From Clostridiales bacterium (lineage in GTDB: Bacteria; Bacillota; Clostridia; Oscillospirales; CAG-272), in NCBI GenBank assembly GCA_003523225.1, contig DPGK01000022.1, positions 29,443 through 50,624 on the forward strand: a DNA stretch of 21,182 nucleotides, read 5' to 3'. Under the pieces are notes generated by a model that was not told the origin of the DNA, searched no databases, and was given only the letters and a program-made list of their open reading frames with translations. This document shows, one piece after another, positions 16,292-21,182 of the stretch. The position numbers and the translations under genes are program-made. Position 1 is the stretch's first letter, and every line of letters begins with the position of its first letter.

Positions 16292-17352
16292 TGGTTTTCC
16301 TCCAGTATCGTTCTGAGAGTGCTTAAAAGTGTCTGCATCTGTTCGGGAGTTCCGACGGTGATGCGGTTGTAATCGCGTATGCGCGGCTTGCTGAAGTGCC
16401 GGACAAGAATTCCCTTTTCCTTAAGCCGCAGGTATATTTCCTCTCCCCCGACCTCCGGATGCTTTGCAAACAGGAAGTTTGCGCCGGAGGGGGTAAGGGT
16501 AAAGCCGAGTTTTTTAAGCTCTGCCGCCGTGTCCTCACGGGTGCGGCGGATGCTTTCGCAGTTTTTCCTTGTGTACTCATCGTCCCGCAAAGCTCCAAGA
16601 CCTGCCGCAAGAGTCATACTGTTTACATTGTATGGATTGGTGGAATAGCGTATTGCGTTAAGGTCGGCGATAAGCTCCGCCGAGGCAATTCCTATGCCAA
16701 GCCTTGCTCCCGCCATCGAGCGGGATTTTGAAAAGGTCTGCGTCACAAGCAGATTGCGGTATTCGTGTATCAGCGGAACACAGCTCTCTGCTCCGAAGTC
16801 CACGTACGCCTCGTCGATTACAACGACGTTATCCGGGTTGCCTTCAATAATGCGCCGGATATCCGAAAGCGGCAGGACAATTCCCGTGGGGGCATTGGGA
16901 TTGGCAATGAATATTGTTTTGTGCTGACCTATGTAATCGTTGGGGTCTACCGTAAAGTCATCTGCAAGCGGTATTTCGGTGTAGGAAATACCGCCAAGCT
17001 CTGCAAATACCGGGTAAAAGCCGTAGGTAATGTCGGGAAACACCGCCGGAGTGCTTTTGTCGCAGAACGCCATGAAGGCAAAGTTCAGAATTTCGTCCGA
17101 GCCGTTGGTAAAGACAAGCTCGTCGGGAGAAACGCCGAAATACTTTGCCGCCTCAGCGCGAAGCTCCCGGCACTCCGGGTCGGAGTAAAGCTCAAGCTCC
17201 TCTGCCGCCCGTGAAACGTACTTTACGGCAAGAGCTGAGGGAGGGTAGGGGGATTCGTTGGTGTTCAGTTTGATGTATTTTCGCTCCTTGGGCTGTTCGC
17301 CCGGGGTGTAAGGCTCAAGGGAGGCGTATTTGCTGCTGAAAAAACGGCTCAT
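16288..17352 (-). CDS. hisC: histidinol-phosphate aminotransferase
   Basis: HisC transfers the amino group of glutamate to imidazole acetol phosphate, giving histidinol phosphate. It is a 354-residue fold type I PLP enzyme. Seen are KLNTNESPYPPS near the N-terminus, FTNGSDEIL, ANPNAPTG, VIDEAYVDF and the Schiff-base lysine K209 in QTFSKSRSMAGARLG. These place it in the HisC subfamily rather than general aspartate aminotransferases, and the operon context confirms this. It overlaps both neighbours by 4 bp. Confidence 0.95.
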   Translation of the reverse strand: MSRFFSSKYASLEPYTPGEQPKERKYIKLNTNESPYPPSALAVKYVSRAAEELELYSDPECRELRAEAAKYFGVSPDELVFTNGSDEILNFAFMAFCDKSTPAVFPDITYGFYPVFAELGGISYTEIPLADDFTVDPNDYIGQHKTIFIANPNAPTGIVLPLSDIRRIIEGNPDNVVVIDEAYVDFGAESCVPLIHEYRNLLVTQTFSKSRSMAGARLGIGIASAELIADLNAIRYSTNPYNVNSMTLAAGLGALRDDEYTRKNCESIRRTREDTAAELKKLGFTLTPSGANFLFAKHPEVGGEEIYLRLKEKGILVRHFSKPRIRDYNRITVGTPEQMQTLLSTLRTILEENQ

Positions 17353-18629
17353 TCATCATCCTCCGTACGTACAAGGGCGCTGCGCGCATGGGCTGTCAGT
17401 CCCTCCTTGCGGGCAAACAGGGCAACGTCGGAGGCAACGTCCTCAAGCGCGTCTCGTGAATAATAGGTATACTGCATTTTCTTTACGAAATCATCCACCG
17501 ACAGCGGGCTTGAAAAGCGCGCTGTCCCTCCGGTGGGCAGGGTGTGATTCGGTCCGGCAAAATAGTCCCCCAGCGCCTCCGGGCAGTTTCTGCCGAGGAA
17601 TACCGAGCCTGCGTGACGCACAAGGTCAAGATAGTCAAAGGGTGAGTCAACGCAAAGCTCTAAATGCTCCGGGGCTATCTCGTTTGAAATGTCTATGGCG
17701 TCGCGGATGCTGTCGGCGACGATTATTTTGCCGTTTGCGTCAATTGAGGCGCGGGCTATATCGGCACGCTCGAGCAGAGGTATCTGACGCTCTACCTCGT
17801 CAGCCACCTGCGCCGCAAGCGCGGCGGAGTCGGTCACAAGCACCGCGCTTGCCATCCTGTCATGCTCCGCCTGCGAGAGCATGTCCGCGGCAAGGTGACG
17901 GGGATTGCTTCCGCTGTCGGCGACAATGAGTATTTCGCTCGGTCCTGCTATCATGTCAATTGACACCGTACCGTACACCTGACGCTTTGCCTCGGCTACA
18001 AAGGCGTTGCCGGGTCCCACGATCTTGTCCACTCGGGGAATGCTTTCGGTGCCGTATGCCAGCGCGGCTATTGCCTGCGCGCCGCCGACCTTGAAGATGC
18101 GATCAACGCCCGCAGCTGCGGCGGCGGCAAGTATGGCGGGATCTACCTTGCCATCGCGTCCCGGGGGGGTTACTATCACCACCTCGCGGCAGCCGGCTAT
18201 GCGTGCGGGGATGGCGTCCATCAGCACCGTGGAGGGGTATGCCGCAGTCCCGCCGGGAACGTAAAGACCGGCGCGGTCAACGGGAATTATCTTCTGTCCC
18301 ACCACAACGCCGCATTTTTCGTTCAGAATAAAGCTGTTTCTGACCTGCCGGGAGTGGAAGGCGGTGATGTTTTCAGCCGCCCGCCTCAGCACGTCGAGAA
18401 ATTCAGGATCTGCGGAGTCGAGCGCCTCTTTGATCTCATTTTCCGTGACGACAAGAGAGGCAAGCTGCGCGCCGTCAAATTTTTCGCAGTATTCAAACAG
18501 CGCCGCGTCTCCGCGCTCCCTTACATTTCTGATTATTTCGGAGACCGTGCCGGCAACATCGGTTTTGGGCGCGCTCCGCGCGAATATTTCGCTTCTTGCT
18601 ACCTCGCGGCATGATAAAATACGAATCAT
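17349..18629 (-). CDS. hisD: histidinol dehydrogenase
   Basis: HisD carries out the last two oxidations, histidinol to histidine, with two NAD and a zinc ion. It is 426 residues, the family length. Expected blocks are VDRAGLYVPGGTAAYPS, VGGAQAIAALAYGT, KIVGPGN, IDMIAGPSE, the zinc-site SQAEHD, EIAPEHLEL, FAGPNHTLPTGGTARFSS and the C-terminal LTAHARS. AAAGGA precedes the ATG at a good distance. A 45-nt gap separates it from hisG. Confidence 0.97.
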   Translation of the reverse strand: MIRILSCREVARSEIFARSAPKTDVAGTVSEIIRNVRERGDAALFEYCEKFDGAQLASLVVTENEIKEALDSADPEFLDVLRRAAENITAFHSRQVRNSFILNEKCGVVVGQKIIPVDRAGLYVPGGTAAYPSTVLMDAIPARIAGCREVVIVTPPGRDGKVDPAILAAAAAAGVDRIFKVGGAQAIAALAYGTESIPRVDKIVGPGNAFVAEAKRQVYGTVSIDMIAGPSEILIVADSGSNPRHLAADMLSQAEHDRMASAVLVTDSAALAAQVADEVERQIPLLERADIARASIDANGKIIVADSIRDAIDISNEIAPEHLELCVDSPFDYLDLVRHAGSVFLGRNCPEALGDYFAGPNHTLPTGGTARFSSPLSVDDFVKKMQYTYYSRDALEDVASDVALFARKEGLTAHARSALVRTEDDE

Positions 18630-18674
18630 TTTGATAAATCCTTTCCCGGTATCGTGTCCGGAATGCAGGGTAAT

Positions 18675-19313
18675 TTATGCTTTTTCCTTAAGCTGCGCCG
18701 ACATACCGGCTACGAGCCGTCCTATGGCGCTGTATTTGAACTTATACGCGGTCTTGTTGGCAATAAGCCGCGCGCTTATCGGCAGTATTTCATTTATGAC
18801 CTCAAGATCGTTTTCCCTCAGCGTTGTTCCGGTCTCCACTATATCGACTATTACGTCCGAAAGCCCCAGGATCGGTGCCAGCTCTATTGAGCCGTTGAGG
18901 TGTATGATGTCAATATCCCGCCCACAGGTGAGGTAATACTGATGTGCGATATTTGAAAATTTGGTCGCGACACGCAGGGTGCGGCGGGTGTCGTCCCTGA
19001 AGCCGCGCGGCGCGGCGACAGCCATGCGGCATTTGCCCACACCAAGGTCAAGCAGCTCGTATATCTCAGGCTGATATTCCAGCAGAATATCCTTTCCGGC
19101 AACGCCGATGTCGGCAGCGCCGCGTTCGACGTATATCGCAACGTCGGAGGGCTTTACCCAGAAGTAGCGCACGCCGAGAGATTCGTTTTCAAAGATCAGC
19201 TTGCGCCCCGGCTCGCGTATCGCGGGACATTCAAAGCCCGAGCGTTCGAACATATCGTAAACCTGTTCGCCGAGTCTCCCCTTCGGGAGGGCGATATTAA
19301 GCATATCAGTCAC
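18675..19313 (-). CDS. hisG: ATP phosphoribosyltransferase catalytic subunit, short form
   Basis: HisG joins ATP and PRPP in the first, feedback-inhibited histidine step. At 212 residues it is the short form lacking the C-terminal regulatory domain, so it needs HisZ, which is encoded immediately upstream. Motifs are IALPKGRLGEQV, VERGAADIGVAGKD and the PRPP loop DIVETGTTLREN. The start is GTG 19313, 10 nt after a GGGGTGAT ribosome site inside hisZ, with an 8-bp overlap; ATG 19304 is an in-frame alternative. Confidence 0.95.
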   Translation of the reverse strand: MTDMLNIALPKGRLGEQVYDMFERSGFECPAIREPGRKLIFENESLGVRYFWVKPSDVAIYVERGAADIGVAGKDILLEYQPEIYELLDLGVGKCRMAVAAPRGFRDDTRRTLRVATKFSNIAHQYYLTCGRDIDIIHLNGSIELAPILGLSDVIVDIVETGTTLRENDLEVINEILPISARLIANKTAYKFKYSAIGRLVAGMSAQLKEKA

Positions 19314-20415
19314 GGAATATCACCCCGCTTTCTGTAAGCTGAGCCAAGCGCCGGAAGCGAAGTCCGGCGGGTATTTTTTTAAGCACAAGTACGCGGCTGC
19401 CGTCCGCTCCGAGGGACTCGGCGGCGTCCATCAGCTTCCGGGGCGGTGTGCTTTCGTCATAAATCAGGACAGTGTCGGCGTCGGTGAAGTCCGGAGAAGC
19501 ACCGAGCAGCTCCAGCATATCAAGATAGACCGCAAAGCCTATTGCGCTGCTGCGGCGGTTCATCTTTTTCATCAGCCTGTCGTACTGACCGCCCGAAAGT
19601 ATGCTGCCGGGAATGCCCGGCACAAATCCGCTGAAGGCGATCCCGCTGTAATAGTTCATATCGTTGATTACCGAAAAATCGATGAAGACCCGGTTTCCGA
19701 ATCCGGATCGGGAAAGCAGCGCCGCAATGCGCCCGAGTCTGTCAAGCTCGGCGGAAAAGCTCTCCGCTTCGGGAAAGCTGCGTATACGCCGCACCGTTTC
19801 CTCCGGGCTGCATTCGCACCCGATAAGGGAGATCAGCATTTCGCTGACGCCGGAATCGGCTCCGGCGTCCTTGCAGATGCGTCGGATCTCGTGAGTGTTC
19901 TTCTCGCCGATGCATTTAAGGATCGTTGTGCGCTGTTCGGGGGAAACACCCAGCATATCCACCGTTTTTCCGATGATGTCAAGCTCGGATATATCGAGCA
20001 CATATTCCTGTGATATCGCGCCAAGACTTTCGCAGGCAAGACGCAGCACCTCATAGATGGTGTATTCGTCGACGGCTCCTATCGCTTCAAGCCCCACCTG
20101 AGTGATCTCCCGGAAGGAGTGCGTGTGCTTTGAGACGCGGTAGACGCTTTCGTTGTAATAAACCTTTTGTATTTCGCAGGGAATGTCCTTCCCGTTCTTG
20201 ATTATCGAGAGGGTAACGTCCGGCTTCAGCGCCATCAGCTTTCCGCTGGTGTCGGTGAAGGTTATTACGCTGTCGCTTACAAGAAAGTCCTTGTTGCGGA
20301 CATAAAGATCGTATTCCTCGAATTTGTTCATCCGGTACTGGGAATATCCGCGTCGCTCGCAGATGCGGCTGAAATCCGAAATTACCTTTTCTTCGTTTGA
20401 AATAAAGCGGCTCAT
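19306..20415 (-). CDS. hisZ: ATP phosphoribosyltransferase regulatory subunit
   Basis: HisZ is a catalytically dead paralogue of histidyl-tRNA synthetase that pairs with short HisG and senses histidine. It is 369 residues. HisRS-like blocks are visible: ALKPDVTLSIIK, EIQKVYYNESVYR with SFREITQVGLEAIG (motif 2-like) and LSGGQYDRLMKK. It is shorter than a HisRS, lacks an anticodon-binding domain, and sits directly in front of hisG, so it is not a tRNA synthetase. Upstream GGAGGA is well placed. It overlaps the yerC-like gene by 4 bp. Confidence 0.93.
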   Translation of the reverse strand: MSRFISNEEKVISDFSRICERRGYSQYRMNKFEEYDLYVRNKDFLVSDSVITFTDTSGKLMALKPDVTLSIIKNGKDIPCEIQKVYYNESVYRVSKHTHSFREITQVGLEAIGAVDEYTIYEVLRLACESLGAISQEYVLDISELDIIGKTVDMLGVSPEQRTTILKCIGEKNTHEIRRICKDAGADSGVSEMLISLIGCECSPEETVRRIRSFPEAESFSAELDRLGRIAALLSRSGFGNRVFIDFSVINDMNYYSGIAFSGFVPGIPGSILSGGQYDRLMKKMNRRSSAIGFAVYLDMLELLGASPDFTDADTVLIYDESTPPRKLMDAAESLGADGSRVLVLKKIPAGLRFRRLAQLTESGVIFRD

Positions 20416-20708
20416 GCCTTGCCATCCTCCTTAAGACGCGCGATGACCTCACGGTAGCCGCCCGTGCCGTAGTTGAGACAGCGGTTGACCCTGCCGATGG
20501 TGGCGGAGCTTATCTTCATTTCGGCTTGTATCTTCTGATACGATACGCCGCTATCGAGCAGTATCGCGGCGTCCAGCCGCTGTGACATATCTATTATTTC
20601 TTTTACGGTACACAGATCCTCAAAATAATTGTAGCATTCGTCGATGCTCTTAAGATTGAGAATGCTCTCAAACAGGCGGTCGATGGATTCGCTGTGAGTT
20701 ATTGCCAT
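20412..20708 (-). CDS. yerC: TrpR-family regulator, YerC/YecD type
   Basis: This 98-residue protein belongs to the TrpR-like DNA-binding family. It is all helical, with the helix-turn-helix around LDSGVSYQKIQAEMKIS and SATIGRVNRCL, and the family ending NYGTGGYREVI. Proteins of this type head his operons in many Firmicutes and are proposed histidine-responsive repressors. It is the first gene of the operon, with a strong GGAGGA site 7 nt before the ATG, and overlaps hisZ by 4 bp. Self-regulation of the operon is a reasonable inference; the ligand is not shown by the sequence. Confidence 0.87.
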   Translation of the reverse strand: MAITHSESIDRLFESILNLKSIDECYNYFEDLCTVKEIIDMSQRLDAAILLDSGVSYQKIQAEMKISSATIGRVNRCLNYGTGGYREVIARLKEDGKA

Positions 20709-20715
20709 TTATTTT

Positions 20716-20721
20716 TCCTCC
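20716..20721 (-). promoter_or_regulatory. strong ribosome binding site of the first his-operon gene
   Basis: GGAGGA on the reverse strand, 7 nt before ATG 20708, is close to ideal and fixes the start of the regulator gene. Confidence 0.75.
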
Positions 20722-20743
20722 ATTTGCGCACGGTGATTCTTTG

Positions 20744-20767
20744 CTTTATCAGTTTAGCACAATAAAG
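20744..20767 (-). promoter_or_regulatory. candidate operator over the his promoter
   Basis: A perfect 6-bp inverted repeat, CTTTAT (20744-20749) and ATAAAG (20762-20767) with a 12-nt spacer, straddles the -10 element. It is a possible site for the regulator encoded first in the operon. A 6-bp AT-rich match could be chance. Confidence 0.25.
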
Positions 20768-20779
20768 TAAAAAAGTCAA
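20751..20779 (-). promoter_or_regulatory. sigma-A promoter of the his operon
   Basis: On the reverse strand TTGACT (20779-20774), a 17-bp spacer, and TAAACT (20756-20751) preceded by TGC form a strong promoter with an extended -10. The predicted start near 20744 leaves a leader of about 36 nt, too short for a T-box or a his attenuator, so control is probably by a DNA-binding protein. Confidence 0.8.
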
Positions 20780-20870
20780 TAGGGAAATAAAAATTTAAGG
20801 AAAAACACCGCGTATGATGACGGCGAGTTCGCGTTTTACTGTACGCTGGGGAAGGATATTTGCAGCTTCA

Positions 20871-21035
20871 AATGCTGACGGATATGCCCGCGTAACACAA
20901 AATCGTATTGTATCATATTGTCTTACTCCGTAGGGCAGGTGCTTGCTCCCGCCGTAACGCATGGCATGATTAAATAAAACAGCGGGAGCAAGCTCCGACA
21001 TACAGACATAGTTAATGATACAATACCGAAGCATT
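20871..21035. repeat. nested inverted-repeat element
   Basis: Three pairs of arms share a centre near 20960. AATGCT (20871-20876) pairs with 21030-21035. GTATTGTATCAT (20905-20916) pairs perfectly with 21015-21026. GCTTGCTCCCGC (20941-20952) pairs perfectly with 20982-20993. The interior is AT-rich and 29 nt long. The sequences between the arms are only partly complementary. This looks like a degraded long palindrome, such as a MITE or REP-like repeat, or a folded RNA. Copy number elsewhere is unknown. Confidence 0.6.
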
Positions 21036-21053
21036 GCGATGACAAAATGAAGA

Positions 21054-21092
21054 GGGGTGTTAAAAAATTCCTTCTGAATTTTTTAACACCCC
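21054..21092. repeat. perfect 17-bp palindromic hairpin
   Basis: GGGGTGTTAAAAAATTC (21054-21070) is followed by the loop CTTCT and an exact 17-base reverse complement (21076-21092). No T-run follows on either strand, so it is not a standard intrinsic terminator, although it could still stop transcription or be a dispersed repeat. Confidence 0.75.
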
Positions 21093-21182
21093 AAACGACA
21101 TTGGACTTGACGGCTGAAAGCCGCCATTTTGCCACAGCATTCACCTGAATTCAGACAAGATCAAGGGCAAAACCGACCAAGA

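Larger units (their letters stand above)
20780..21182. other. intergenic region without a credible gene
   Basis: The short open frames on the reverse strand here (20795-21034 and 20923-21144) have no ribosome site, no recognisable motif, and run across inverted repeats. I see no tRNA or rRNA. The region holds the nested inverted repeats and the perfect hairpin listed separately. Another gene may lie beyond the window end. Confidence 0.6.

Noticed and set aside
21111..21123. Small hairpin CGGCT-GAA-AGCCG as a terminator
   Set aside because: Only a 5-bp stem and a weak T-run four bases long, not directly adjacent; no gene is seen just upstream.
20795..21144. Two small minus-strand open frames upstream of the his promoter
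   Set aside because: They cross inverted repeats, lack ribosome sites and show no recognisable protein motif.

Overview
The window looks like a chromosomal segment from a Gram-positive Clostridia-type bacterium (gut Oscillospiraceae/Ruminococcaceae style). The basis is strong AGGAGG-like ribosome binding sites, moderately high GC by eye, a short-form HisG with HisZ, a YerC-family TrpR-like regulator heading the his genes, type 2 ArgC, arginine-inhibitable-type ArgB, ArgJ, and diaminopimelate epimerase sequence. The taxonomic call is inference; there is no rRNA gene here.

Layout. Bases 86-1372 (+) encode a PlsC-like acyltransferase with an inserted zinc ribbon, closed by a clear intrinsic terminator (1391-1437). 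An intergenic region then holds two ARG-box-like ArgR operators, one lying on a near-consensus sigma-A promoter (1543-1571). From this promoter runs a seven-gene (+) operon, argC-argJ-argB-argD-argF-carA-carB (1668-12098), which makes citrulline from glutamate and carbamoyl phosphate (argG and argH are not here). Its last gene is unusual: a complete CarB (about residues 1-1055) is fused in frame to a DapF diaminopimelate epimerase domain (about 1056-1346). In that domain the first catalytic cysteine is replaced by alanine, with a cysteine three residues downstream.

On the (-) strand a second operon runs towards it, from 20708 down to 12029: yerC-hisZ-hisG-hisD-hisC-hisB-hisH-hisA-hisF-hisIE-hisK. 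It covers every histidine biosynthetic step, with a PHP-type histidinol phosphatase last and a likely transcriptional regulator first. Most junctions are 1-8 bp overlaps. Its promoter (TTGACT-N17-TAAACT) is at 20751-20779. The two operons converge and their final coding sequences overlap tail to tail by 70 bp (12029-12098), so no intergenic terminator can separate them.

The remaining 20780-21182 has no credible gene. It holds nested inverted repeats (about 20871-21035) and a perfect 17-bp hairpin (21054-21092), possibly dispersed palindromic repeats.

The ordinary part is two amino-acid operons. The parts worth following up are the CarB-DapF fusion with its altered active site, the overlapping convergent ends, and the palindromic elements.
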